Positions 1 through 8,774 of a stretch of DNA of 64,000 nucleotides are shown piece by piece. A program made the position numbers and the translations under genes. The notes beneath the pieces were generated by a model that saw nothing but the letters and a program-made list of their open reading frames with translations, did no database searches and was not told the DNA's origin. Position 1 is the first letter of the stretch. Every line of letters begins with the position of its first letter. Where the stretch lies: assembly GCA_964494475.1 (NCBI GenBank), contig CAZBRS010000023.1, positions 1 through 64,000 of the forward strand, written 5' to 3'. The stretch comes from CAZBRS01 sp964494475. GTDB taxonomy: Bacteria; Myxococcota_A; UBA9042; CAZBRS01.

Positions 1-627
1 TCCGTGCTCCGGGCGCTGCCGGCCGCCAGCCTGCCCCCCGGGCTCGTGCACCGGCTGGCGGCCGCCCTCGCGCGCGGCGGCGACCACGAGGCCGCCGCCA
101 CCCTGCTCGCCGGCGAGAGCGCGCGCCTCGGACCCACCGCTCTGGCCGGCTCGCTGCAGGCGGCCTCGGTGCGAGCCGCCGTGCGAGCCCAGGTCGACGC
201 GTCGCGCGCCGCCCTCGACCTCAGCGACATCGACGAGGCGCGCGACGCCCTGAAGGCCGCCCTCGACCTGCCCGGCGTGACCGCCGTGCTGCCCGACGGT
301 GGCGACGCCGAGCGACGCATCCACGGCTTCGCGGCCTGGGACGAGAAGGGCATCCTCGCCGAGCTGAAGGGCGCCACCCAGGCCATCGAGGCCGCCCTCG
401 CCGCCTCCGTCAAGGCCGGAGGCGCCGCCCTCTGGCAGGCCTGCCAGAGCGAATGCGACCAGGCCGCGGCCGACTGCCGCGCGGTCTTCGTCGATCGCGG
501 CGCCTGCGCCGCCGTCGAGGGCAACTGCACCGCCGGCTGCGCCACGGGCTCACCGCGCCTGCCCACCGCCGACCTCCGGGGCGCGGCGGGCAGCGAGGGG
601 TGGTGGAGGGCCGTGCTGGGGAAGTGA
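1..627 (+). CDS. Hypothetical protein with a Cys-rich C-terminal segment, 5' truncated by the window edge
   Basis: The frame is already open at base 1, so the true start lies to the left; it ends at TGA 625-627. The visible 208 codons are Ala-, Leu- and Arg-rich and look helical, like TPR or other alpha-solenoid material (for example DIDEARDALKAALDLPG), but no repeat consensus is firm. The last 70 residues change character and carry seven Cys (segments ACQSECDQAAADC and GNCTAGC), which suggests an exported or disulfide-stabilised tail. No family is recognised. It converges on the minus-strand mrr gene across a repeat-bearing intergenic stretch. Codon use is typical of the rest of the window, which supports a real gene; its function is unknown. 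Confidence 0.6.
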   Translation, partial: SVLRALPAASLPPGLVHRLAAALARGGDHEAAATLLAGESARLGPTALAGSLQAASVRAAVRAQVDASRAALDLSDIDEARDALKAALDLPGVTAVLPDGGDAERRIHGFAAWDEKGILAELKGATQAIEAALAASVKAGGAALWQACQSECDQAAADCRAVFVDRGACAAVEGNCTAGCATGSPRLPTADLRGAAGSEGWWRAVLGK

Positions 628-660
628 GGCGGAGGGGGCGTCACGCCTCTCCCTCGGGGC

Positions 661-758
661 CCTCACCCCCTGACCCCATCGCCCGGAAACCTCACCCCCT
701 GACCCCATCGCCCGGAGACCTCACCCCCTGACCCCCTCTCCATCAAGTGGAGAGGGGG
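661..758 (+). repeat. 29-bp tandem repeat ending in a palindromic REP-like hairpin
   Basis: Two 29-bp units (661-689, 690-718) differ at one base, and a third begins at 719 and runs into a perfect inverted repeat (CCCCCTCTCCA at 732-742, TCAAG loop, TGGAGAGGGGG at 748-758). An almost identical copy of 719-758 lies in inverted orientation at 2109-2147. The sequence belongs to a palindromic intergenic repeat family that recurs in this window. Here it lies between two convergent genes, so the 11-bp stem could also act as a bidirectional terminator, although there is no T-run. Confidence 0.8.
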
Positions 759-852
759 CGCTATTGCGGGCGCGCGGCGCAGACGGCTCTGCGGTGGGAG
801 CATTCCAGCATACGGCGCGGCCGAAAGGAGGCCGAACCCGAGAAATCGGCGG

Positions 853-1761
853 CTACGCTTCCTGGAAATAGTCGGCGTCGATACGCTTCACTTGGTACGA
901 AGCCACGGCGGACACTCCAACGTCGTGCTCAATCATGTACTTCGAGAGAGAATCTCCGTCGATGAGGACGATCTTGGTATCGATGCGCGAGGCGAACTCA
1001 TGCGCTTCTTTGGTAAAACCAGACGTCGTGATGAGAATTCCCTTTCGGGCTCGATGACCCTGCAATGCACCCGCGAACTTCTGCACTTCCGGCCTGCCGA
1101 CCGGGTTCTCCCACCTCTTTGCCTGGATGTAGATGGTGTCGAGCCCGAGCCGATCTTCCTTGATGATGCCGTCGATTCCTTCGTCCCCGCTCTTTCCGAT
1201 CGCGCGCCCCGCGTCGGCGCGGCTACCGCCGTAGCCCATGGCCACGAGCGTGTCGACGACGAGCTTCTCGAAGAACGACGGCGAACACGATTTCATCGTC
1301 TGAACCAACTCGGCGGCCAGCGCCGTCTTCAACTTCAGGAACGCTACCTCCAGAGCTTCTTCCGGCGTCTCGATACGCTCCGCGACAGGCGCATGGCCAA
1401 GGTCGTCGGTCTCGTGCCGCGACGCCTTGAAATCCTTGAACTCTCCGAACTGTTCCAGAAACTCCACGTCGAGCGACGACGGCTTTCTTTCAAGAACCTC
1501 GCGGCCTCGGTCCGTGATCAGGAACACACCGCGTCTGGGTGACGAGAGAAGCCCCGCCTTCTTGAGATACGTTCGAGCCCAACCGACCCTGTTATCGAGA
1601 ACGGCTTGGTGACCGCTGGGGAGCAGTTCCTTCCTCTCTTCTTCGCTCAGCCCGAAGATCGCCGCCAACGACTCGATGGCTTCCCGGAGTGCGTGCTCTT
1701 CTCCATCGCCGGCGAACTTCAGGAGCGGAAGCATGAAAGCCTGGTAGTTCGGGACGGGCAT
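853..1761 (-). CDS. mrr: Mrr-type methyl-directed (type IV) restriction endonuclease
   Basis: A 302-residue protein that matches E. coli Mrr along its whole length. The N-terminal winged-helix region begins MPVPNYQAF (compare MTVPTYDKF) and includes NRVGWARTYLKKAGLL. The C-terminal PD-(D/E)xK nuclease fold carries the active-site pattern GDEGIDGII followed by YIQAKRW (Asp...Gln-x-Lys), then GILITTSGFT and the end KRIDADYF. Mrr cleaves DNA carrying foreign methylation. I chose ATG 1759-1761 because it matches the family N-terminus, has AAGGGGG eight bases upstream, and lies downstream of a promoter; the frame stays open to 1860. Base composition is visibly A/T-richer than its neighbours, consistent with horizontal acquisition. 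No modification methylase is adjacent, as expected for a type IV enzyme. Confidence 0.93.
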   Translation of the reverse strand: MPVPNYQAFMLPLLKFAGDGEEHALREAIESLAAIFGLSEEERKELLPSGHQAVLDNRVGWARTYLKKAGLLSSPRRGVFLITDRGREVLERKPSSLDVEFLEQFGEFKDFKASRHETDDLGHAPVAERIETPEEALEVAFLKLKTALAAELVQTMKSCSPSFFEKLVVDTLVAMGYGGSRADAGRAIGKSGDEGIDGIIKEDRLGLDTIYIQAKRWENPVGRPEVQKFAGALQGHRARKGILITTSGFTKEAHEFASRIDTKIVLIDGDSLSKYMIEHDVGVSAVASYQVKRIDADYFQEA

Positions 1762-1802
1762 CGGATTACCCCCTTGCACCGCCACTTGGCGGGCATCTTT
1801 CA

Positions 1803-1842
1803 CGCGATATCGCGAGTCTAGCGCTACCCACCCGGCAAGCAA
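1803..1842 (-). promoter_or_regulatory. Probable mrr promoter with a palindrome at the transcription start
   Basis: On the minus strand TTGCTT (1842-1837), a 16-bp spacer and TAGACT (1820-1815) form a sigma70-like promoter. Immediately downstream lies the perfect 12-bp palindrome CGCGATATCGCG (1803-1814), positioned where a repressor would block initiation. It lies 42-81 bases upstream of the chosen mrr start, arguing against a start at 1860. This is a motif match only. Confidence 0.4.
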
Positions 1843-2108
1843 CCGAGAACTGTCGCTCATCCAGGCGACCCGACGGCGCCTCCCCCTCCCGCGCGGCCCC
1901 CGGCGCGCGAGCGCGACCCGGGCCTCGGGTCGCGATTGGCGCCGGCCAACTCCAACGGCGCCGCGAGGCGCCTGGCGGGTGGCGGCAGTGGGGCTCTCCG
2001 CCCGGAGGCGCCGCGCCGAGTGACGGAGAGCCCCCTGCCGACGGGGCCCGCCTCCGCTTGGCCGCGCCGCTGGCCGAAAACACCAACCACCGCTGGCCGA
2101 CGCCAGCG
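1843..2108. other. Intergenic stretch without a recognisable gene
   Basis: Very G+C-rich DNA between the mrr promoter and the palindromic repeat beside the A2M gene. Frames are open on both strands only because of composition; none has a plausible ribosome-binding site or a recognisable product. I see no RNA gene here. Confidence 0.5.
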
Positions 2109-2147
2109 CCCCCTCTCCATCGATGGAGAGGGGGTCAGGGGGTGAGG
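2109..2147 (-). repeat. Inverted second copy of the palindromic repeat
   Basis: Bases 2109-2134 are a perfect 26-bp palindrome (CCCCCTCTCCATC and its complement), followed by TCAGGGGGTGAGG. Read on the minus strand it equals the 719-758 copy except in the hairpin loop. It begins 32 bases beyond the A2M stop codon and could terminate that transcript. With the 719-758 copy it brackets mrr as an inverted pair. Confidence 0.8.
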
Positions 2148-2178
2148 TCGGCTCGCTCCGGGGATCACGGGATGAGGT

Positions 2179-5100
2179 TCATTCCCCGACGGTGAGCACC
2201 GCCGAATCCGAGATGGCCTTGATCCTCGGCGCGTACATCGCGTGCGCCGCGTGCGGCAGCACGTGGAACACCCCCGGGATCTCGGCCCTCAGGTCGTACT
2301 CGAGGCTCTGCGTGCCCTGGGGCAACCGCCCCAGGAAGTTCACGACCCGCGTGTCGCGGTACTCGCGGTTCCACCACGCGCCGTTCTCCCACACGCCGCC
2401 CGACTTCAGCTCGAGCGGCTCGGTGCCGGCGGGCTTGTAGTCCTCGAACACCAAGTACTCGTAGTCGTTGTTCGATGTGACCGTCACGCGCACGCGCAGA
2501 CGGTCGCCGGAGCGGAGGGCGTCGCCCTCCTTCAGCTCGGTCTCGCGCCACACGCGCTTCTCGATCGTGCCGTGCCACGACGCGGCCTCGCCCTTGCCGG
2601 CCTCGAGGCGGTAGAAGCGACGCTCCACGGTGATGCCGTAGCCCGCGCCCTCGATGCGGGCCTCCTTCGTGAAGTACGACAGGAAGGCCCCCACGTAGGC
2701 GCGCCCGCGCCCGGCCAGCTGGATCTCGAGCCGGTGAGCCCCGGCGCCGAGCTGCTCCGCGGGCACCGTGAGGCGGGTCTCGCCCTTCAGCAGGGTCTCC
2801 TTCGTGAAGCGCAGGGTCTTCAGGGGTTCGCCGTCGAGGCGCAGCTTCACCGTCGCGTCGACGTCGAGCTCGCCCGAGGCGCGCAGGTGCAGGGCCAGGG
2901 CCTGGATGGCGCCGGCCGTGTCGCGCGTCGAGGTCCAGCGGCTCCCCTCGCGGTTCTGCACCAGCCAGCGCGCGAAGCGGTCGGCCATGGGGTCGCCGGG
3001 CTTCACGGCCAGGAACAGGCGCAGCGCCCAGGTCACCTTCTCGACGCGGTTCTGGTACCACCACCACCACCCGCTGGCCGGATCCTTGAACGACGCCGTG
3101 TCCGAGGCCTCGTCGATCCAGGCGAGGTCGCGCAGGTTCTCGGCGATGAGCGCCGCCTCGGCCCCGCGGTCCAGCTTCGCGAGGGCCAACCCGAGCATGG
3201 CCCGGGCCTGCTCCGACAGCTCGGCGCGCTCCTCGAAGAGCCCCGCCACGTCAGCCCACTTCAGGCGCCCCTCGTGGGCCAGCACGTAGGCCGCGAAGGC
3301 GCGGGTGTGCAGGTCGGTGAACCACGCCCGGTCGCGCCGGGTCTCGCGGAACGCGCGCTCCAGGCGAGCGGCGCCGCGCTGCAGGACGTTCGCGTCGACC
3401 TCGACGCCCGCCTCCACGGCGGCCCGCAGGCCGGCCAGCACGTAGGCGGTCATGTAGGGGTCCGAGTCGCCCTCCTTCCACCAGGCCCAGCCCCCGTCGG
3501 GGCGCTGGAAGTCGACCAGGCGCTGCAGCCCGGCGGCCACCACGCGATCGAGCTCGGCGCGGGTCAGCACCGGCGCTCGCTCCGGGCGCAGGGCGTCGAG
3601 GCGCCCCGAGGCCGGCAGCTCGATCTGGTCGAGCTTCAGGCCCAGGTCGTCGAGCGTGCGACGCACCAGCACGGCCGGCACGAAGCGCGACAAGGTCTGC
3701 TCGACACATCCGTAGGGGTACTCGATCAGGTAGGGCAGCGCCCCCAGCAGCACGCCCGCCAGCGTGGGCGCCACGTCGATCACGAGCGAGGGCGTCCCGG
3801 CGCGCACGTCGGCGGGCACCTCGAGATCGAGGTGTTCGGTGCCCGGCGTGCGCAGCACGGCGCCCCGCGCCACGGTCTTCTCGGCCCCGTACTCGAGCAC
3901 GGGCAGGCTCTTCTTCAGCGCGTCGGACTCGTGCTCGCCCCGCGCGGTGAGCGTGACCGCCAGCGGCCCCGCCTTCAGGGCGCGCACCACGAAGTCGACC
4001 CGGGCCTCGCCGCCGGCCGGCACGTCGATCGTCCCCTTGGCGTCGGGCGCCTTCACGAGCTCGGCGCCCCCCTCGAGGGCCAGGCGCAGCGTCACGCGCT
4101 CGGGCTGCGCCAGGCGATTGGTCACGACCGCCGCCAGCGTCACCTCGTCGCCCTCGACCAGGAAGCGCGGCGTCTCGAGGCGCGCCACCACGTTCTTGAC
4201 CGTGGTCACCTGCACGCGGGCGATGCCGACGCGCGAGCCGTCGTCGACGGCCAGCGCCACGCCCTCCCAGCGCGTCAGCGAGTCGGGGAAGGTGGCCTCG
4301 ACCGAGCCGCGCCCCTCGGCGTCGAGCTTCAGGTAGGGCTCCCACAGCAGCGAGTCGGGGAACGACTCGCGCACGGCCACGGGGGCCTCGGCCGACGAAC
4401 CCGTCGCGGCGGCCTTGTCGCCGGCCATGGACTCCATGGGAGCGTCGGCCATCATGGCCATGGGCGCCGGCGCCGCCTGGGGCATGGCACGCAGCCCCGC
4501 GCTGCCCACGGCGGACTCGGCCACGGCGATCTTCATCTTCCGGGCGCCGCCGTTGCGCGTCACGCCATAGCCCATCGCCCCGCCGGCCCCGCCCTTCGCG
4601 CCGCCAAGGTCGCCGTCCAGCCCGAGGTCGGGGTCTTCCCAACCCCAGATCGGGATCAGATCGCCCCCCCAGGGCACCAGCGGCGAGGCGTCGTACTGCC
4701 AGCCCGACAGCCACAGCTGGCCCGAGTGCGCGTCGTTCAACAGGTTCGCGCGGCGGCTGCCGTAGTAGTACTGGCGAATGTCGCCCATGGTCTCGGATTG
4801 GATGTAGAGGACCGACGCGTCGAAGGCGTGCAGCCCGATCTCGCCCTTCACGGGCCGGCCCTTGTCGTCCTTCACCGTGACCTGGAAGCGCCCCTTCTGG
4901 CGGGGCAGGTACTCGGAGCGATCGGCGGTCAGCGTGACCTCGAGCAGGTGCTCCACCGGCGGCACGAAGATCTCGCGCACGCTGCGGTGCACGCGGCCGT
5001 CGACCACCGACAACGCCACCAGGTACACGTTGGGCACGTGCCGGGCCGTGGCCGCGAAGGTCCACACGAACCCGCTGCCCTCGGGGCTGACCCAACGCTC

Positions 5101-8100
5101 GTCGAGCACCTCGTTGTCGGCCTCCAGGGTCAGCCACGCGCGCGCTCCCTCGCCGGGCACGCCCACCAGCACGCGCACGTCCTCGCCCGGACGGTAGTCG
5201 CGCTTTTCGGGCCGCAGCAGCACGTCGGAGAAGCGGAAGGCCTGGGGCGCGAAGCGGCCGCCCGTCACGTGCAGGCGGTGCTCGAAGGTCACGGCCACGC
5301 CGTCCTGGCCGCGCGCCTCGAGGCGCAGCACGTACTCGCCCGCCTCGGTGGCGTGGAAGCCGTAGGCCGCCTCGCCCCGCGCGTCGGTCTCGAAGGCGCC
5401 GGTGCCGACCAGCGCCTCGGTGGGCGGCAAGGTCGCCGACACGTACTGGAGGCGGGCCAGCGTCGCGCTGCCCTTCACGGCCACGGGCACGTCGTCGGCG
5501 TTCCGTGCCAGGAAGGTCACCTCGACGTCGTCGCCTTCGCTGAAGAAGCCGGCGGGTTGGTCGACGTGCAGGTAGAAGGGCTGGCGCGTGGCCTTGACGT
5601 TGCCCGCGCCCTCGATGGTGCGGCGAGAGAGATCCGTGACCTCGGCCACCACGCGGTAGCTGTAGTCGAAGCCGCCCGTGTCGGCCGTGTCGAAGGTCAC
5701 CAGGTAGCGCCCCTCGGCGTCGGTCTTGCCCTCGCCCTCGCTCACGAGCTCCTCGCCCGGCGCCGTGGGGCGCTCGTACAGCGCGCCGTAGCCCTCGCCG
5801 TACAGCCAGTCCCAGCGCGACGGCGGGCAGTACCACGACCAGAAGATGCTGCGGTACACGGTGTACTTCACGCGCGCCTCGGCCACCGGGGTGCCGAAGT
5901 AGGTGCGCGCGTCGACGTTGGCGGTCAGGCGCTCGCCCAGCCGCGCGAGCGAGGCCGACGGCGTCACCGTGACCTCGAACTCGGGCTTCTTGTACTCCTC
6001 GACGCGAAAACCAGAACCCGCCGACTGCGCCACCCAGTTGTCGTCCGAGGCGCGCTGCAGCGCGATGTTCCACGCACCCAGGTCGGCGCCCTCCTCGAGC
6101 TTCACGCTCGACGCCAGCACGCCGAACGCGTCGGTGGTCAGCACCTCCTCCTTCACCTTCTGCCCGCGCGGCGAGGTGATCTGCACGCTGAACGCCTGGC
6201 GCGCCGCCGGCGCGTAGGTGCCGTCACGGTACAGCCGCACCACGCTGCGCCACTTGACCTCGTGGCCGGGGCGGTACACGGGCCGGTCGGTGTAGGTGAA
6301 GGCCTTGGGCACGCCGCCGTCGTCGTGGTGGCGCTGCCAGGTGTTGGGGTACTGGGGCCCGAGCAGGGCGAGGCTCTTGCCCTTGCGGGCCAGCACCTGC
6401 ACGCTCGATCCCGACACGTGCTCGCCCGTCAGGAAGGGGTGCACGAACTCGCCGTCGGGGTTGGTACGGCCCGCCGTGACCTTCACCTCGTACCCGTCGC
6501 GGAGCCAGCCGTGGCTCCAGAAGCTCTCGCGGACCAGCAGCTCGACCTCGGCCAGGGGCGAGCCGCGCTTCCAGTCGACCGCGGCCAGGGTCTCGTTGGC
6601 GCCCTTCGAGCGGCCGAGCAGCACGAGATCGGTGCGGATGACCACGCGCACGCTCTCGACGCCGCCGGCTGCCGCGTGCAGTACGTAGGCCCCGACCTCC
6701 TCGAGCACCTTCGGCGCGGGGATCGTGCTGCCCACCTGGAAGAAGGGCGCCTCGTCACCGTGCGCGGCGTGCTGGTCCTTGGCCGCGCGCTCGGCGCTCG
6801 CGAGCACCTTCTTGAGCGCGGCGGGGCCGCCCAGCAGCTCGACCAGATCGTTGAGCGACACGTCGGCGCTCTTCAGGCGCGGCGCGTTCTTCACGAGCTG
6901 GAACAGGTCGACGCGGTAGACCGTGAACGCGACCTGCCCCACGTTGGACGCCGACAGGCCGAGCTCGAGCGGGTCGCCGGGGTACACCAGCACCGGCGCG
7001 TTCAGGGTCAGCGACGGGTGCTTCAGCTCCTTCAGGCGGTGCCGCGCCTCCTCGGCGTAGCGACTCTTCGGGAAACGCTTGAGGAAGGCCTCGTAGCCCT
7101 TTGCAGCGCGATCGAGGTGCCCGGCCTCGTCCCACAGCTTGGCGCCCGTGGCCAGGAACAGGTCGGCGCCCTTGCCCTTGGGCGCGACCTCGGCCGCGCG
7201 GGCCAGGAGCGTCTGGGGGCTCCACTCGGCGCCGGCGTCGTAGGGCTCGCGCGGGATCGAGACGGTCCAGCCACGCGCGGCCTGCGCCTCGGCCGCGCGC
7301 CCCTCGGCGGCCTCCTGCTCGCGCACCCACTCGGGCGGCGGGCACACGGGGTTCCTGGCCAGGAACAACGCGCGGCGGTACAGGTCGTCGGCCGCCACGG
7401 CGAAGCGGCGGGCCTTCAGGTCGAGCTCGGCCACGCGCCGGAAGAGCACCAGGGCCTTGGTGCGCGCGGGCCATTCGGGCTTCCAGGGCCCCGCCACCTC
7501 CTCGTCGGTCGGCGGCGGCACCGCAGCGCCGGGAGAACAGTCGTCCGACAGCGACTGGCCGTGGCCCTGGGCGCGCGCCATCCACGAGAGCGCCGCGCCC
7601 CGCAGCGCGTCCTGCACGTCCTCGCCCCGCAGCGCCAGGGTCCGCCACACCCGCTCGCCCCGGCCCGACAGGTCGAGCAGCAGGAGCACCGCGCGCTCGT
7701 TGGCCCGGTAGGCCTTGCGCCGGTTCCGCTCCCACGTGGTCACCTGCCGCCCGTCGCGGTCCTCGGTGTCGTACGACAGCGCGCCGTCGCGCTCGTAGGC
7801 CACGCCCGGCAGCTGCTCCCACACGTGCGCCGAGGCCAGCTCGAGCCGCGCCCCGCACCACGCGCCGGGCTTCGCCGCCAGCGCGTCGTCCAGCACCTTC
7901 AACGCCGCGTCGAACTCGCGCAGGCTGACCCGGCACTGCGCCAGCAGCGCGCGCGCCTCGCAGGCGTCGTAGTCGGCCGGGCGGGCGGCCAGGAAGGCCT
8001 CGAACCCCTCGGCGGCGCGGCGGAAGTTCTGGTCGTCGAAGGCCTTCTTCGCCTCGGAGAGCGCCTTGTCGGGCTTCTTCGTGAAGCCGAGCCCCGCGTC

Positions 8101-8286
8101 GAGCCGCACCTCGGGCACGGCCACGGGCTGCTCGTCCTCGACGATCGACGGCAGCTCGCCGCCCCAGTAGGGCCGATAGCCCTGCATCACCTTGCCCGAC
8201 CCGACCGCGGGCCAGGCCAGCACGAAGAGCGCCGCCACCGTCATGACTCGCCACCCGCGCCCCGCGACCGAACCGAATGCCTGCAT
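2179..8286 (-). CDS. Bacterial alpha-2-macroglobulin family protein with intact thioester
   Basis: A 2035-residue secreted protein. ATG 8284-8286 is chosen because AAGGGGG lies upstream and a signal peptide follows (TVAALFVLAWPAVGSG). Residues of about 45-390 are helical and TPR-like (ALLAQCRVSLREFDAALKVL). Next come macroglobulin/MG2-type beta domains (FTYTDRPVYRPGHEVKWR), a Gly/Met/Ala-rich segment that could be the bait region (APAPMAMMADAPMESM), and the alpha/alpha thioester domain with YGCVEQT (thioester Cys near residue 1527). Family members trap proteases covalently and protect the periplasm or cell surface. Unlike E. coli yfhM there is no pbpC neighbour. It is divergent from the Rieske gene. 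The unusually long N-terminal TPR-like part and lone context are the odd points. Family assignment is firm; the bait position is inferred. Confidence 0.9.
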   Translation of the reverse strand: MQAFGSVAGRGWRVMTVAALFVLAWPAVGSGKVMQGYRPYWGGELPSIVEDEQPVAVPEVRLDAGLGFTKKPDKALSEAKKAFDDQNFRRAAEGFEAFLAARPADYDACEARALLAQCRVSLREFDAALKVLDDALAAKPGAWCGARLELASAHVWEQLPGVAYERDGALSYDTEDRDGRQVTTWERNRRKAYRANERAVLLLLDLSGRGERVWRTLALRGEDVQDALRGAALSWMARAQGHGQSLSDDCSPGAAVPPPTDEEVAGPWKPEWPARTKALVLFRRVAELDLKARRFAVAADDLYRRALFLARNPVCPPPEWVREQEAAEGRAAEAQAARGWTVSIPREPYDAGAEWSPQTLLARAAEVAPKGKGADLFLATGAKLWDEAGHLDRAAKGYEAFLKRFPKSRYAEEARHRLKELKHPSLTLNAPVLVYPGDPLELGLSASNVGQVAFTVYRVDLFQLVKNAPRLKSADVSLNDLVELLGGPAALKKVLASAERAAKDQHAAHGDEAPFFQVGSTIPAPKVLEEVGAYVLHAAAGGVESVRVVIRTDLVLLGRSKGANETLAAVDWKRGSPLAEVELLVRESFWSHGWLRDGYEVKVTAGRTNPDGEFVHPFLTGEHVSGSSVQVLARKGKSLALLGPQYPNTWQRHHDDGGVPKAFTYTDRPVYRPGHEVKWRSVVRLYRDGTYAPAARQAFSVQITSPRGQKVKEEVLTTDAFGVLASSVKLEEGADLGAWNIALQRASDDNWVAQSAGSGFRVEEYKKPEFEVTVTPSASLARLGERLTANVDARTYFGTPVAEARVKYTVYRSIFWSWYCPPSRWDWLYGEGYGALYERPTAPGEELVSEGEGKTDAEGRYLVTFDTADTGGFDYSYRVVAEVTDLSRRTIEGAGNVKATRQPFYLHVDQPAGFFSEGDDVEVTFLARNADDVPVAVKGSATLARLQYVSATLPPTEALVGTGAFETDARGEAAYGFHATEAGEYVLRLEARGQDGVAVTFEHRLHVTGGRFAPQAFRFSDVLLRPEKRDYRPGEDVRVLVGVPGEGARAWLTLEADNEVLDERWVSPEGSGFVWTFAATARHVPNVYLVALSVVDGRVHRSVREIFVPPVEHLLEVTLTADRSEYLPRQKGRFQVTVKDDKGRPVKGEIGLHAFDASVLYIQSETMGDIRQYYYGSRRANLLNDAHSGQLWLSGWQYDASPLVPWGGDLIPIWGWEDPDLGLDGDLGGAKGGAGGAMGYGVTRNGGARKMKIAVAESAVGSAGLRAMPQAAPAPMAMMADAPMESMAGDKAAATGSSAEAPVAVRESFPDSLLWEPYLKLDAEGRGSVEATFPDSLTRWEGVALAVDDGSRVGIARVQVTTVKNVVARLETPRFLVEGDEVTLAAVVTNRLAQPERVTLRLALEGGAELVKAPDAKGTIDVPAGGEARVDFVVRALKAGPLAVTLTARGEHESDALKKSLPVLEYGAEKTVARGAVLRTPGTEHLDLEVPADVRAGTPSLVIDVAPTLAGVLLGALPYLIEYPYGCVEQTLSRFVPAVLVRRTLDDLGLKLDQIELPASGRLDALRPERAPVLTRAELDRVVAAGLQRLVDFQRPDGGWAWWKEGDSDPYMTAYVLAGLRAAVEAGVEVDANVLQRGAARLERAFRETRRDRAWFTDLHTRAFAAYVLAHEGRLKWADVAGLFEERAELSEQARAMLGLALAKLDRGAEAALIAENLRDLAWIDEASDTASFKDPASGWWWWYQNRVEKVTWALRLFLAVKPGDPMADRFARWLVQNREGSRWTSTRDTAGAIQALALHLRASGELDVDATVKLRLDGEPLKTLRFTKETLLKGETRLTVPAEQLGAGAHRLEIQLAGRGRAYVGAFLSYFTKEARIEGAGYGITVERRFYRLEAGKGEAASWHGTIEKRVWRETELKEGDALRSGDRLRVRVTVTSNNDYEYLVFEDYKPAGTEPLELKSGGVWENGAWWNREYRDTRVVNFLGRLPQGTQSLEYDLRAEIPGVFHVLPHAAHAMYAPRIKAISDSAVLTVGE

Positions 8287-8402
8287 GTCGACCCCCTTGG
8301 GATAGGCCATCGTATGCGATCTACGACGCGCGGGGGGCGAAAAGGTTTCATTGGCGGGGGTTCCCGTGGTATCAGGGTCGCGATCGCGCACGGGGGGATC
8401 CC

Positions 8403-8774
8403 TTGGACTACATCAAGCTCGCGCCCGTCAGCGACTTCGCGCGCGCCCGCTTTCGCTCGTACTCGGTGCTGGCGCGCAAAGTGGGCGTGTTCGTCGCCGA
8501 CGACGGCTCGTTCGTGGCCCGCGAGGTGCGGTGCAAGCACCAGGGCGCCGACCTGGGGATGGGCAAGCTCGTGGGGTCGCGCGTCACGTGCCCTCGCCAC
8601 GGGTGGGAGTACGACCTGCGCACGGGGGAGTGCACCAACATGAGCTCGCTGCCGCTTCGCTCCCACGGCCTCAAGGTCGAGAACGGGTGGATCCACGTGA
8701 CCCCGGCGCCGCTGGAGGCCGAGGCGCCCCCCGAGGACGACTGGAGCAACTTGTTCAAGCTGAAGAATCCATGA
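8403..8774 (+). CDS. Rieske [2Fe-2S] ferredoxin-like protein
   Basis: A small cytoplasmic Rieske-domain protein of 123 residues. The cluster ligands are clear: C44-K-H46 (CKHQGADL), then 16 residues, then C63-P-R-H66 (CPRHGWEYDLRTG). Such stand-alone Rieske proteins pass electrons to oxygenases or other redox partners, but the partner is not identifiable here. The TTG start (8403) is chosen because GGGGGGAT lies just upstream; the in-frame ATG at 8277 would overlap the start of the divergent A2M gene and adds sequence unlike the family. Its stop overlaps the start of rlmKL (ATGA at 8771-8774), implying translational coupling, though no functional link with rRNA methylation is known to me. Confidence 0.82.
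   Translation: MDYIKLAPVSDFARARFRSYSVLARKVGVFVADDGSFVAREVRCKHQGADLGMGKLVGSRVTCPRHGWEYDLRTGECTNMSSLPLRSHGLKVENGWIHVTPAPLEAEAPPEDDWSNLFKLKNP

Noticed and set aside
661..735. A 29-bp tandem repeat of CRISPR-repeat length
   Set aside because: Units are directly adjacent with no spacers, only two and a half copies exist, no cas genes are nearby, and the sequence belongs to a palindromic intergenic repeat family.
853..2147. An insertion sequence carrying mrr
   Set aside because: No transposase frame and no target-site duplication are visible; only inverted copies of a short repeat flank the gene, which is reported separately.
2242..8643. A very long open frame on the plus strand opposite the alpha-2-macroglobulin gene
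   Set aside because: It is an antisense by-product of G+C-rich codon use; its translation is Arg/Ala/His/Gln-rich without domains, while the minus strand encodes a clear family protein.
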